Shown here: positions 40,901-56,500 of the stretch, piece after piece
Layout of the letters: every line of letters begins with the position of its first letter
Position numbering within the stretch: the first letter of the stretch is position 1
From: Opisthorchis felineus
Lineage: Eukaryota; Platyhelminthes; Trematoda; Opisthorchiida; Opisthorchiidae
Assembly (NCBI GenBank): GCA_004794785.1
Contig: SJOL01004603.1
Span: 50,172-114,171, forward strand
Direction of reading: 5' to 3'
Length of the DNA stretch: 64,000 bases
Translations under genes and position numbers: made by a program
Notes under the pieces: model-generated
What the model saw: the letters and a program-made list of their open reading frames with translations, nothing else
What the model was told of the DNA's origin: nothing
Database searches by the model: none

Positions 40901-43900
40901 CGTTGTCTTTTATCCATTTCTCCCTTATCCATAATGCTAAACCTCGTGCCGCAACGTGACAAATCTAGTTCTCACCTGCCGCCTCTTATTCTTTACTAGA
41001 AGGGAACTTGGCGACTCAGAACACGTAGTGGTTGCGTCTGGGATTGGAGGTGGCTCTCAAAAAGGGTCAAAATCACAACAGCGTACCAAAGCATACTCAC
41101 TTTGGTATAGCCAACTGGATGAAACTAATTCACATACCCAAAAATACAGTAATTTCGCGTATAAGTTTAATGTATATATCAATGCTGAAAAGAAATACAG
41201 CCATAAGAAGCAAGGGATTTGGATTTTCCTGTGGGGTGGACTATCTTGGAGGGCTGATGGGGAGGCATTTCTGGATTCCCTGTCCTCCTTTAGCAGAGGG
41301 CCCCACGGCGGGGATTGTTATACACCAGTGCAGTTAAGACAAAGCCTGTTTTTTATACACGTCCCAAACCCATGTAGCTTATAAATGATTCGCGAAAACA
41401 CAACAGATTGCAGCCGATTAACTGCAACCAAAAGGCTCTATTTATAAAGAGATGACTCTTAAAGGAGGATCAAAAATGAGCGATGGATGGCTAGAGGCAA
41501 TATGTGGAGCGACGAAACACGAGCATCCTGGAATATTAACGAAATTCATATAAGGTCATTTGAAGTAATGCAACATCTTGCACAACTTCCTGTGATCACA
41601 ACTGCTATATGTCGCTGGTAATATTCACTCTGACTATTTGGTTGGAATACACGCCACTGATGAATTCTGATCGCATCAAAACAGCTGTCATATATCAGTC
41701 CAATTAAACAAACTAAAATTGTTTACACAACGAAGTTTCGTTTGTTCGATATACGTCTCGTAGATTTTGTCTGAACACAAACGGGGTACGAATAACAAGA
41801 AAAGCGAGTACAAGTGCGTTCAGAAAAAATCATTTAATTTAATCACTGGATACCAATATTTTTTTTACAGCAGATACGGAAATATCGCCGTAATGGTACG
41901 TAAAAGTCTAGTTTCACCAGCTGGCTGGTGCCATTAGCGTACTTAGTTGTTGATAACCGGCAGTCCCTTGTCCGTCGAACCACACAACTGACGACATTCC
42001 TGATGTAGGAAGATCAAAGTTGTTGATGAAATACACTCAGTTTGAAATTACTTTGATGGTAAGCAGAGATTAAGCTGAATCTCTGGTTTACGATGTTCTT
42101 CAAATGAAAGTGCTGCACAAAGGCTCCCTTATGTTTCATTTGGGACGACATTCGAGAAGAAGTAATATATGGTTTCGGGTACCGTGCCCACTTGATGAAC
42201 CCGTAGAAAACCGAAGCTTCCCGTGGGCTGTTTTCACCAAACTTATATGTGGTGTGTTCCGTCAAGACAGTGTGTTGTGATATTCCAAATATCCTCCGAA
42301 TTGAAACACGGGAAAATCTTTTAGCTGCACATTCAGTTTAAAAAACATCACAAACCGGCGGTACATTACCACCAAAGTAATTTGCAAATGAATGTAATCG
42401 GCCAAATGCGTACAGGCAGGAAACATTTCACAACTTCTAATCAACCACATGGGTCACAGAAAAAAAGGAAGGTAAAGCGTACAGAACAATGGCAAGAAGC
42501 ACCAAAACTGCAAGATGGAATTGTTGATGTGCGTGATACAACGCCATTTTCAGTTTCGCAAGAAAAAAATATTTTTGATCGATTAAACTTCACAAAAACG
42601 TCCGCACCAATAGGAGTGCAGACTCTAATTTAGTTGCACAAAAGGATCTGGATGCGCTCCTGGAATGTATCAAGTCGATCAAAAGGGACAACTAGTTATG
42701 AAATGTAGCGAAAACCCGCACAAAAGATTGGAACACTAGTACTTTTGGAATCATTCCCTGTTTTAGTACTGTTACTTTTAAGTCTTTGGAGAATCCTCGT
42801 TTTCAGTTGTTTTTATTCGATTCTCAAGAAGAGGATCGAACGCAGCAAACCATACAAATGAATTTGGCGTAGTTTTAAATGCCGTAGACTTCACTAGGAC
42901 ATTCGGAAACACAATTTCAAACCCCCTCAAAGATGATAACTGATGTGAAGTTAGTTGTGGTACACATTCGAAATTCTCAAGAGGCAGACTTGAACAATTC
43001 ATAAGTTACGCCTCTATTGTAAAACGAGCCAGCAAACATTGCTGGAAAATGATGTAGATAAACTTACCCGTAGGTAAAGTGTCATTCGATTCATATCATC
43101 ATTCACGCCGACTGCTTCTTCTAACACTTCTGCTCCAAATCCAAGCTCACATACTTGACTCGCTAGTCGTTCCGCTGTTATTAGAGATCGATTGTAGGTA
43201 ATATCAGCCTTCATTGCGAGCAAGGCGACAAGCATGTTGTGAACACCTGGTGTATGAGGAAAATTAAAAACATACAGTTCGTACTATCAAGAATGTGATT
43301 TTAGTTCGCGATAATGCTTGAATAATGAGCACGAAGGAAAAAACCTTGTGCTACCGAACCAACTTCGAAATGTGGATATTTGGGTATTTAAGTAGAGGCA
43401 CGTTTCGCTTGAAGACTGTAGAGTAACGAACACCGAGTCAGATTTGCTTATACATAGCGCAGCAAAAAGTGCAACAAAGCTGCTAAGCCACGAGTTCACA
43501 ATGATGAAGATGACCCGGAGGAATGGGCATCGGAAAAAAATGTGAGTTCTAGGCATTTATATAGAGGACCGGAATATTAAAAAGAGCACACGTGATGGTG
43601 GAATCCCTGATGATGATTCCTCTTGGTGAGAAGAAATATTCTAAGTGGTAATGACAGTTTAAAACTCTGAAACAGCATATCTGACGGAACCAATGCTACA
43701 TGACAAAGGATCATTGTACACCTACTTCATCCCTATTTCGAAAGGCCAGTAGAGCGCAATCTAAGGTTTCATGGATGAATGAGCCGAATTCACTGAATCA
43801 TCGAATTTTTCAAGTTTGACTCTGATGCTGGCCGACTCAAGCTCAGTTTCTCACCAATATGGACCACCCGGAACCTTATTTGACAGTAGGCATTACTGTC

Positions 43901-46900
43901 ACGAATAAGCGTTCTGACACTTCAGGGTGACCGTCCAACATTATTGGGGTCGGCAGAAAGAGGTAATTGTCATTGTAGCACCATCAGTAATATAGAAATG
44001 CGCTAATTTTCTTACGCTATCGAACAGTCGGATCAACTGCTTCACAAAAGCTAAATCAACTGGAACATGCATTAATTGCCTTCATTATCACTTACCTATC
44101 ACACCCAACAAAGCACTCATTGACAGTGATTAATCTAGCAATACGCACTGGTAATATAGCGAATAAGTGAAATTTTGTTTGTCATCTGACGCTGCTCTCT
44201 ACAAGAAAGTTTGTTAATTATTTGTAGCTCACTGTAAAAATTATCCTTAATGGAAGTATATGATGAAAAAGCGGGGCATGGAAGGCGAAGCTAAGGCGGA
44301 GCTATCGCATTCTTGGAAACCACTTGCTCCCTTGAGAGCAGTGTTATACTAAGTATCACATTATTGTTAGTGTAATGGTGATGGTGTCTTTGTACTACAG
44401 ATACCCTGATTTCCCTACATCATTTTTGAATAAGTGAGCTTTTCACAAACGCTTGATTCACGGGGCCTTCTCCAGCATGTGGATTGGAACTTGCTGGTCT
44501 AAAATGCACGCTGGTGCTGTTGATGGGCGACGTGGCATTCCTAGGAGCTCGCCGCAAAACACCAGAGGCAGAGACATACAACATCGATCTACAACCAATG
44601 TTACATAACGAATACTATTGCCATTGTCATTGTTACCACTACAATGGTTCTGACTTTGTGTACGGCCACTACTGTTGACATGAATCGATTAGGAGAGATC
44701 AATGCATGCGTATCGACCAATTCAGCACAATTCGTGATGAAAATGTGTTCGGGAATCTTTATTTCAAATCCAGAGTCTTGCATAGAACAGTTGAGCTATG
44801 GATCCCTGGTCTATCATGTGATATAAAGCCGTTTACTCTAGATAATTCAGGCGCCCCATACGCAGATATTTATTGACCTCCCGGATGACGGTTTTCTCAT
44901 TTACTATCTTGGGGACCGCTGATATATGCTTACCATTTTATTCAGCGCAGTTTAACTTAGCAGTGCAAATGGATTTCCACACTGCAAACTTTAGATCTCC
45001 TCACTGTCTACAAAATAGAAACAACTACCAAATACAATATATAGGTCGTGCATTCCCACTGTTGGGAATTTGCAACCCCTTTCAGTGTATAACGGTCATT
45101 CTAGCTTGGATGAATTGTGTTTAACTACTATTTATGAAGGTTGGATATTCGAGCCCTACCGAGTTTCATGAGATTTGAATTAATCATAATTCTCAATAAG
45201 GAGTGAGCAGCTGCACGATGGCTTCCGTCTTTTGGACACAAAATGACAGTGGTTTATATGGCGAATATGCATACTAAGAACAAATTAATAGATATTGGAA
45301 AGTACACGTAGCACTTCCGAAATATGGGTACACAAAAATACGGCCACCGAGGTGTCGCTTCCAACAAAGATGGAGACCCACATCGAATGGTGTGACGTCT
45401 ACCAGCAAGTGATGACGTCGTCACATATCCCTGGTTCTAAGATAACCTACATCGGCCTCCAAATAAACTTCATGTTAGGCATAGAATAGTAGTTGATCAT
45501 AGTCGACCTAACTCAGACACTACCTGTAAAGCTCTCATCTAAAACAGATAGGAAGCGCCTAGACAAACATCGTTTCGCTGATAATACAGAATAGTTCACT
45601 TACAGGGAGCAATGTGGACTGGATCCAGAGCGATCTCACCACACAGCATTTAGAAGGAAGCACTTCCATAACTTGAAGAGAACGCTGGGGTAGCGTTTGC
45701 ACAGCGTGATTGGTTCACAAACAAGAGATTCTTCGAATCTCACATGAATATCATAGTGACACAACATAATAGGTTCTAATTTATCCACACAACCAACTTA
45801 AACTGTTGCGATTAGCTGAGCTACCAAGAAATTTATGGGACTACTTTAAGAAATGGTGAAACCACTGTACCTGGGAGCTTCATGAGACTTTGTTCAATCA
45901 AGTGAACACACGAGCTACACGTCATTCCTGTGATTCGTAGATAGCAACGAGCCAAGTCAGGAGAGGAAGAAGCATGACTTGTCAGATCTGGTGAAAGAAG
46001 TTTGCCTGATTTTTCCAGCTTTGAGTCATTTTTAAAAATCAGATTTTCACCATTGAGGGGAATGGAAACAAAATTCGAATCCTTCAAGACGATGTCCTCC
46101 GGCGTAGTTTCCAGTGGGTCCCTGAGAGCTTTTGGGCCATCTGCTGGATTGACCTGAGTGCCGTTTTGAGGGATTTCAGCTAGAAGTGGGCAGAATATTG
46201 TTCAGTTACTCAGTGCGACATGCAGTGCGGAGTGTGGGTAATTCTGGATAATTCTCCAGACTAATCCAAATGTTGGTTTCTGTCGGTTCGTGATAACTAG
46301 CAAAAGACACTTCCAAACAGAAATTACTCCGTACTGTAGACCCACAACAATGTTCCTTATCGATTATTATGAAATTATTGTGCTTGTTTCTACTTGATTA
46401 GCGATAAGAAACGAAATTTTCCGGTGACGTTTTGGTTTGACGCTTAGGGTTAGGAACTATGAGGAGCATAAACCGAAAATACTCACGTTTTGAGTGTCAG
46501 TACAGGCAAAACAGGATTCCAAAAGGCTCCTGTGAACATCTCTAAAAATACTACGCAATTTATCCGTTTAAACAAGAATACAATACATGCGGCCCGACTC
46601 TGATTAAAAATGATGACCTATTGAAACTCGCGAAAATGGACGAAACCCCACAAAGGAAAAGATAGTTACAACATAAGTTTGCTTGAGAAAGATTATGAAA
46701 ACACGTAACTGTGCAGCCTTAGTTGTCCTATGAATGCATTCCGGACCCCACTGATTGGTATGAAATAAGTTTCATGGCTGTGAAACACATTTTCATGCTG
46801 GTGACAATGTGGTAGTGATGATGATGAAGCCCAGTTCAACAGAGGTAGATAAATTGAACGGGTACAATGAAACATAGGGTTAGCAGCCAAAGTAGAACCT

Positions 46901-49900
46901 ACGGTTGCACCACAGTTTCCAAGTTGGTAACACAGTTGGACAATAACCATACAGATACAGTCAACCGTTCTCCAAAAACACTGGCAAAGGCTTTCACAGC
47001 AAATAGATGAGCTCGAGATGGCTTCGTGGTTAAGGCACGAAATTATTGGCTGGAAGGTCCGTGGTTCGAACCCGACCTCTGCAACCAACTGTGGCACCAA
47101 ACAACGGAAGGACGGATCAAAATTAAGTAGACTCAACCATCCAGTGATAAATTTAGGACACATGCGAACGGGATCGTCGGTAAACTAGTAAATATGCACT
47201 TCCCATCAGCAGTAAGCTTGGGTCATCCTGGGATAAACAAAGTCTTTTTACTTTTTCTGATTAAAGAAACATTATATTCAACCGGGGTCCTGTTGAGTAC
47301 ATCCCTGATAAACACTAGTCGCAACGAAGGCTCGGTAACTTACCCTGATCACTGGTCACATCTGGTACGGTACGAAATCCAAGTTCATGGATCTCTTCAT
47401 GTAACCGGGCGATGTCAATTTGAGATAGGGTTTGCGTCACATAGGGCCACTGCATTAGAGTCGCCTCATCAGTATGGGCGAATGTCAGCGAACTCGTGAA
47501 TTTCGCTTGACTGTTTTTGAGAGAGACAGTACATGTTGTGAACCTTATGCCATATCGCAGTGGGTTCTCCATTAAGAGCTCATTGAAATGGTTTTCAATT
47601 GTTCGCGTACATGAATTGCAATGCATTCCGTAAACTGATATGGAAATTTCGACAGTGATGCCCTGAAACGTTAAGAAAGAAGCGAGCGCATCAGCGACTG
47701 CATCAGCATCAAGGTCACGAAAAAAATAATGAATACCAATATCAGTAAATCGCGTGTCGCAATGAATGCGTAACCAGTTGCGTTGTCAAGAGTAAATGAT
47801 CCAATGGCATCACTATGTTACTCGCACTGCGTGAGCCTTTTTTTGTACTTCTCCAACCTGCAAGCTTAGCTGAAGCGATCGGACCACAGACTTTTCTCCA
47901 GACCCACGAAAAGTCATGAAAACTTTGTTCTTCATGCTGTTCTCCCTTAGTCATCTTCTGGCCTATGAGACAATCTGAAACGCCTCCAACACTACGACTT
48001 CGTGACCATGCACGCCAGGAGGAATTTTTGTTCAACCAAATAAAAGTTGTATTGGACACTGCTGTGGGGCAGCCCATTATACTGATTGTCTTAAATTTTC
48101 CAGTCCTTAGAATTCACTTTCTTTGACTGAGCTCAGTCGTTTTCTGTGGGCGTCATGATTCATTGGTAGTCTGTGCACAAATTAAAGGCGAAATCATCCA
48201 CTTGATAAATCAGTATACTCAAAAGTTACCGTGTTTTATCCTCAACGCTGTAGCCTCAATAAGTAAATTTGACCTTGAAGCACTCCTCTTGTGTCATCAA
48301 AATCGCAACGCCAAAAAGCTTCATTTGGGCTGGAAGATAATAAGGAGAGTTGGGAGATCCGCATATTTTTCCATTATGCTGTAGTATCAAAACCTACCGA
48401 CTTATTTTTTGTGAGTAATTGTGCTGTTTTTTCCCATCCATTCATGAAACAAACCATGTGATCGCAATCTTTATTCGAAAATGTCACGGAGCTTCTGACA
48501 TTACTACACGGATGTTGACTAGCACAGCAATCACTTGGACCAAACGTCTGTCACACGCCCCTATTCCTCTGACGAGTTCGGAAGTGCATGTGGTGTGAAG
48601 GTGCGTGGGTGAGCAAACGAAGACACCTACCAAGCACATGACAATTAGCCCGATGGCTATCTGGCTCGAACATGCGCTGGTGATTGAAACTTTGAGGAAA
48701 GACGTACGATATGTATGTGAGAACGCGAGCAGTAGTGTGTGTGGGAAACTGAGTGATAATAATGGAATCCGAATGGAAAATATGGCAAATCGCCAAGTCC
48801 TCATTTTGTGCCCTCGTCTCAGAAAAAATCACTGGAATACATGCTGATTGGAATTCATGGCGGTAGCCTCTGGACAACACTATATTGAGCAATACATCGA
48901 CAGTAATAGTGAGTACTTGTATCCACAGAATTTCAGGTCGGGAATCTGAAGGCAGATCTGGTAGCCTACAATTACGCAGTCATTACCAACAAACAAAAAA
49001 GTGCGATCTCAATCACCTATCACAGATGATTTCAGAATTGCTCTCTCCACTAAGGTAGCCAAGAGTGCGTATTAAAAACACAGACGGATAATGTTTGGTC
49101 TTCTTTCAATGGTGGGCTCCGTTTAATTCGGTTATATTGGGGTCAGGTGATCAACAAACATTATTGAATAAGACAAATGTTATTTGTTCATGTTAATACA
49201 GCTATCGAAAAGTGGAGAAAACTTATTGAATAAAACAGGATTCACGTAATTTTCTTGTCGAAGATTCACACACAGGTAAGCACAACGAGATAGGTTGACA
49301 CCTCTCTCCAATAAACTTCCGTGCGAGACATATTCGACAACCAATGTAGAAGACCCATTTAACCTGGCGTTGAAATTCCTCCGCTGTAATCCAACTGATG
49401 GAGCACCTGTTCAGCAACCGGTGGATAGCGGTTTGACCTCTGTCCTTGGCGTTTTACTTTTTTTCAGCAATAGGTGAACCTATCAGCAACTGTTCTCATA
49501 ATTCTTAACTCTTGAACTGATGTCGTTAAACTGCTATTTGCGGATCAATGCACCCACGTTACCAACCACCTGTATGCATCGGATTACACGTTCGGACCGA
49601 TATTCACATATGGAGGCTGGCATCCGTTTCCGGATCGGTCTGCCACCTCGAACAATGCCGGTGGGCCCCCGAAGGCGATGTACGCTGAGTTAAGTTTGCA
49701 GTCGGCTGAACTCGCTGTTCCCGGAGCAAACCCGAGGGAGGGGCAGCTCTGAGGCCATCAGACGTGCAATTTGCCTAAACAGGTCACTGGACATTAAAAT
49801 ATGGTTGTTATTTAGTCAGAACGTCCGAGTGTCGTAACTTTAGAAAAAAACAAGACAAGTGATCTGCACCAGTAGACCAAAACCTAAGAAGGACTGTATT

Positions 49901-52900
49901 ATACTCCATTCAGCCAGAAATGTATATAGCTGCTCACCCACTGCTATGCACGTGAAGTTGAGCCCTATGATGGCGTGGGAGTTCCGGCGGGTATCCGTCC
50001 TTTTGCTATACAAGCTCTGTGTACCCAGGGCTTGTTGCGACTTTGTCACGCCATACAATAAAGGGATTCTAGATTACGGCTCTCGCGATATACCGGAATT
50101 GGTCCACAATAGGCTCCAATCGATTGCCTCGATATAGGTTACTGTGCCCATTCTGGTCATGTAGTCTGGCTGCACTTTTCCATTTACGGTCACATCGTAC
50201 CAAGACACCAGTCCATAAGGTGTAAAGTAAATCGTGGTCATATGCATTCCCAAGATTCAAAGTGGTATTGCTTGATTCAGTAAGAAATGGTTCGAACGGA
50301 GCTTGAGTGGCTCGAAACTGGATGCTCTAGTTAATTTGTTAGATGTTGCCTTTCCTAGTTCTTCAGTTCAGTTTTCTTGACATTTAGCAAGTTAGTCGTC
50401 AGCACACCACGTTTTCATGGTAGAAGAACCTTCGTATTTAACTCTCAGCCCTAAGAATGCTGATAATTCATCATACCAGATTTCTCTTGTCCTTACGGCA
50501 CCGCTGTGAGTGAACAACTTAATGGTATGTAAGTAAATTTACGTGTACTGAGCGATCGCGTCTGTGGGTGGGATTTGGCAGAATTATGTGCTATGTACTT
50601 TGGTGGAAAAGTACACTCTTTTTGGTATTGTCATGGTCTATTTGACTTTAAAGGAGAGTAGAAATCAATCAAAAAATCAAAAAGCCACGCGAACATGCAT
50701 CCAGCTCGTCTTCATAAGAGAACACTAGTGACTGATCGTGCATAGTTCTTTCGGAGAATGCTGTGAGTTGGCTGGACTCGTGTGGGTCTGAATGCATGAG
50801 AGTTTCAAAACACCGTTTGTCGAGCAATGAAAGTATCTCATTAAATACATCATAGAAATGTTATCAACGTTCGCCCAAAGCAAACCATTAGGTCGCATTC
50901 GAATCTCGATCAGTCTGTCTACAAGCATACTTGACTACCAAAGCATGGTTAAAGGCGCGGTAGTGCATTGCTTTTATAAGACAGGAAAGGTTGCATGATT
51001 CGGTTTTCTAAAAGGTCTTGCTTGACTTACCGTTGACGCAGTTATATCATTTGTCGGAACCAACTTCAACCTGGCAGTGGGAAATTCATTAGCAGTTAAG
51101 CTGTCTGAAATGCGTTGGTCCATTTCACTGTACAAGACATCCAGATAAATATTCGGATCACTGGACTGCGGACGTAGCTGAACAACGTGCAGACCACTCG
51201 GGGATGCGGACAAAATGGTAACCACAGGGATCAGGGAAGCGGTGGGTAAAAGAGATCGGATGCGTTGAAGTACTTCATCTTTGGATACTGTGCAGTTGCG
51301 CGACTGAACAAGTAGCAGGTTACCAAGACAGGAAGACTGTTGTATAGTATGTACATCTGTAACCTCACCGGAAGCTAGAGTAGAGGAAACCGTCTGAGCT
51401 TGGTGCACGGTGCGAGTAAAAGATGGAAAGGAATCTCTGTTTTTGGTTGACCTGAGTATCACACAGTGTTCTGAATTTTGACATTCAACGTTGAAATGAA
51501 GCTCCTGTAGACAAGCTAACAGTGCTGGAGAATAAAATACATATTCTTCCATCAGTACACAGCAGTGATTACTACATAAGCATTAAGGCAAAGCAGGTAA
51601 AACAAACGTGCCTTTATGCTGCTTTTGGTTATTTAACCATAAAAAATAACTCGGACCAAAGTGAAATACGTTGTCGCGTTTTTCAACTTAGGAAGGGCGC
51701 ATGGTATGTAGTTGAAAACTCACGACCTCACATCTTTAAAGCTTCTCCGTCACGTAGTTTTGATGCAATAACATCACACACACACATCCTGTGAAATGCG
51801 GATTTGCACACAAAGGTAGCCGTGAATAGAAGATCTAGTATTTCACTGTTTAGGCAATTGCTTGCTGTTTGAAAAAAGGATCGAATTGCCGACGAAGGGC
51901 GATTCTCGGTCAAAAGCGGATGCTGACTTATTCGGCTGATCAGAATGTTGGTGAATAGTCAGCTATGTGCCTACATGAAACTACATGACAACATCTTATT
52001 GCGGCTAGGCCAAATGAATATCGAGCTGAAACAAGCTAGCTACTCAGCGGTGGTGATTCAATAATCACGAAGGACAAATTCAGCAGCTATGTTAACCGGT
52101 CGGTGAGTGTAGCCCACACGATAACAGTCTGAAATTTTCCACTAGAGGGTTACGCAGCTGAGCATTCTATGCACATCTGATGTGTTCCAATAAGGATGAA
52201 AGGACCTGTATGACTGAACTGTCTTGGGGTCCGACGTCCTTACCATAGGTATGGATAAACTTGGAGGAAAGTGACTGGTAGGGAAAGAATTTTGCTTCAC
52301 ACAGTTAGCTAATGAGCGTTAAGTATAAATTAATGAGCAGCGCTGACTACTCGGTGAATCGTTTGCGTTCGCACTTAGTGTGAAAAAGGGATTAAAATGA
52401 GCTAAGAATAATGAAATAGAAATGTTGATAGAAAATCAGAAACCACCATAACTTTCCGTAATCAAGCGCAACAAAACCGGTACGGTACTGTAAGCGGATT
52501 TTCATTTAAGCCCAACTAAAAAGGCTTGGTTTGTCATTACCGTTGATTTTCTCCAAGCACTTAAAACTTGTAAATTTAGTTCGAGGCAATTAAAGCGTTT
52601 GCTGGCAAAAGTGACCGACAAAATTTCGGCATTCAGTGGCAAAAAACTCTGGGAAACAATTCCGGAAAAGTTATGGAAACAATCGGTAGATTTACTGCTG
52701 GGCAACTTTTCGTTTTTGACGCAAACGCTTCGTCAGACCAAGCGACTAGGTCACGAGATTTGTCCAGATTTAAGGCGGGAGGATAACCAGTCAGTTAAGT
52801 CAGGCTAAATCGGCGTTAGGTGTAGGTTAAGGGATTTTTGGTTAGGCTGGGTCAGCAAGCGTTAAGATCGATGGGGAACCTACATGGATTTGGGTCCACC

Positions 52901-53535
52901 TTAGGCTCTAATTCCTCCGGTTCGCTTCACGTGAAGATTACTCTTGAACGTCGTTTCCACGGTTTGCTGGTCTGTGGATGAGCTAGTGCTACGGTAGTTA
53001 TGTAGGGGATTCCGTGAAATTTGATCAAGTTGGGATTTCTACCCCATCTTTTCCAATGATTTTACGTAACGTGACTACTGGGCTTGTCTACGATCGCTAT
53101 CCATACGTTCCACACCCTGTATTCTGTTTACGCTGTGATGCTCGATGATTTCCACCGCCTCGGTCAACAGCCACTGTGGTGTGAATCGCAGTCCCCGTCT
53201 TAAAAGCCATTACCGGCGAACTCAGCTGCGCTGGTCACTGCCGTCTTCCTGAATGGAGCACCTAGAGGGACAACATCAACGGTTAGAGACATTGTCAGAC
53301 ATGGCCCAGTTGCGCCCTTAATGGCGCTCGTGCATCCAGGCGATTGCCTTCAATTCATAGCTCCCTTCACCATCCCCCACTTAACAGCCCACTGCCAGTG
53401 CTGTATTTACGCACCAAGTTATCAGTTCCCGCCTCCAATGCGCAGCTACCTACCTCACCTCCCCAAATCATCGGTGAACGAAACTGTGGAAGCTACAACC
53501 ACTGTAAGACAAGTACGCGGTCCTTACAGCTGATA

Positions 53536-53577
<42 letters not shown>

Positions 53578-56500
53578 GCTATCGCTGCTCTGTCTAGCGC
53601 TTGGTATTCATCCGCATTCCTTGGTGGTTTGTTTATTCTTCTCTTATGCTCGCCGATTCTGGTGTGTAATTCTCTGGCTGGTTGTCCTATGTAAACCTTA
53701 GGGCATTTAATTGTATACACACAGTCCCTAGTCTTTTTAACCGGGAGGAGATCCTCCCCGAACTTTTCCGAAAACGATGACTTCTTAATCGGTTCCAAAC
53801 GTATCCCAACTGGAAAACATTGGGAGAATATTCACACCAACCAGCGTTAACGGCATGATTAACCATGTCCTGACAAGGAGCTGATTTGAAATCTGCGAAT
53901 CGAAAACTGTTGTACAGTCCAGCAAAAGTTCTGTTTAAGCATGAAGTTAATACTTCGTTCATGAGGTGATTCTCGTAGGGAGATATCCTGTCATCTGTTT
54001 TTATCAGGAAGGGTTTTAATCCCCGTAAGCAACAAGCATTCGTGAAATATACGGATCACAGATCGCGTATTTTGCGAAGCTTGACAAAAAAAGATAGTTA
54101 ATCGTAATGTAATTTCATCACTTCAGATTTCATGCACTCAACAAGACTGAAACAAAGACTGAGTTGGAGCAAAACTGATGACACGATTTTATTAAAGTGC
54201 TTAATTGGTGGAGGCTGAAAGTAGACGACAGTATAATGACCCCCAAAGATATCAATAAACTGCAAGACCCACATGGAGAATGCCGAAAATCAAGTATGGA
54301 TTACTCTGTATATTTACTTCCACGGACATTGCACATAAACAGATGCGCTCCTATGAACTCCTTGAATGCAAAAAACAGAATGCAAAACAGAATTGTTACT
54401 GAGGTACCTGCCTGATCTTGTCGAGACATTTTGTTAGTTGAGCAATGCAATGGATAATCGATTATCACTAGTTTATAGCGAGTGATGTCATATTAAAGAG
54501 TCGATCGTCTTCTTGCACATTGTGTTCACATGTACATTTCTTGAAAGTAATCAATCACATGTTGACAGCACTATATCGGTGACCGCTCCGTGCAAACAAA
54601 ACACAGTGTATGGATGTTTATTTGTCGAGCTGACTAATTTGAATGCAGCCGCATGTGCTTGCGTGTGCTTGCGAAGGAGCCACCATAATTACCAATCCAT
54701 AAACATAATAAAATGACAGGGACCACTGTGTGGGTGAATAGTTAGATGCAGACCAAATAGCACAGTGAAAAATCGGAAGATTCCTCCAGTGTTTCAACAG
54801 CTGGAGACAAGATGGTTGTTTGAAATGTCCGAGAACTAGTGGGCCATTTTTTCGGGTTTGATTTCACATGCTACAAACGACAACTCAGTGTCTACTAAGC
54901 AAGGGTGATTAAATATTCATACCTCAAGACAATTACCCGGGCTTGCCTGTGATAGATCTTTACCAAAAGGACTGTAAGGATCTCAGCAAAATTGATTTGG
55001 GTTAAACACTTTTATACATTACTAAAGACCACCGTTACTAATCCTACCTTTGAGTCTTTTTTGCAAGCCACTGCAGGTAACATGGACAGAACATTCATTT
55101 AAAAGGAAGAGTAGCAAATATAATGGTTACTGGTAGTAACTCTCTCGCTGCAGCGCCGGGTCTCACACCCAGATTAGTGCTTAAGCTGGCTTTTCATGTT
55201 TGTCATGGTCACGTGATGTTGAACAGTCAGCACACTGACCAGCAATGCTGATACTCTCTAAGAGAAAGCTACCGAAGACAAGATGCTTCGGAGAACACAA
55301 TCGCTCGTTGACAAAAATATCTACACAAGAGATAGCACGCCGGTATGCGCCATCTTCTAATGAGAAATAATGCGGTTTGATTGTTCGGGCAGAAAGACAG
55401 TGGATATTACCGGTCGTAGCAGTTTCGGGTTAAACGATACCTGTGAGTCAGTGCACGACCGCACAGTTAGTCAGTCAAGAAATTTCGTTTTATGAAGTGA
55501 CGTTCACTGATCTGCGTCGGTAACATTTGCCTGTGTCCACCGAATATTCCTGAACAACGATATCGTGAGACGGAGACGCCATCCTAGAAACAGTGAGGAT
55601 GATAGCATTACATGTTCGTCCGTATGCACATACGTCACCGTCATCGATTAATTTCCTCAGCGCCCTAAGGACCCCACGTAACACACCAAGTGTATCTTGA
55701 ATCTCACTGCTTCTATGCCTCAGTTGGTGCTTCTAACGGAAAAGCTAGGGGTAAATGAGTCAAAATACAAGGGGCACACAACTGGATCCATTATGGTCAA
55801 CTTTAGAATCAGTAAAACTCAAATGAGCAAAACTGTCAGAAGCAAGGTGCCAGTTCTTCAACAGTGTAGCTCAGAAGCTTCTCGTATCACGAATGGCACC
55901 ATGAAAAGTGCATTTGAGGACATAAATATCGAGGTCCTTGAGTGTTTTTTAGAGACAGACGATAAAGCATTCTGACCGCAGGTTTCATATGGCAAGAAAA
56001 GGGGATGAAAATTCCTGCACAAATTAAACGAGCATGATTCCAATTAAGTAAAAGACGACTGCATAAATTTGGGAAGCGCTTCGCCACAAGTCTTCGTGCT
56101 CAAACATGGAAAACGTCAAGGTTTTGAGTACCAGCTCAGCCGATTGTGTGTGAAGGCTACTGAAAAATAGATACAGTTTTGATGAAACCTGCGTCTACAT
56201 AAGAGATGCTTCCACAAAGAATCTCCGCAAAGAGGAGATTTGTGCAGGAATAAAGGTAAGGGTGGCTCGCTGGGAAAAATTCATCGCTCATAGTTGTCAT
56301 AAACTGTGAATAAACCTAATTATGGATCGAACTGTCATGTAACGGAAAGCAAACATAAAGCACGAATGATTCAATATATTTTTCGAGTATGTCGTCGTCG
56401 CCAAAAAACAACATCCACAAAAATTGCTATTCCGGTTGATAGCTGTAGTTTCCACTTGCAAATCAAGTATTTTTCAAGGAAGGTTACAGTACTTGCCTCC

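Larger units (their letters stand above)
32524..43067 (-). other. ATP7: ATP7 intron 6, the longest in the window
   Basis: About 10.5 kb. It contains a long (AT)n tract at 37.9 kb and, near its 3' end, a copy of the hammerhead-bearing repeat at 32.7 kb. Several open frames of 100-140 codons (for example 38916-39293 minus and 40956-41384 plus) match nothing I know. Confidence 0.75.

Noticed and set aside
45295..45489. LTR-retrotransposon RT ([12 protein letters not shown])
   Set aside because: Single short resemblance to the YLGxxVS block. No active-site, protease or integrase motif is nearby.
46693..47163. 156-codon minus-strand open frame as a gene
   Set aside because: It covers the SINE head in antisense and has no homology or codon signal of its own.
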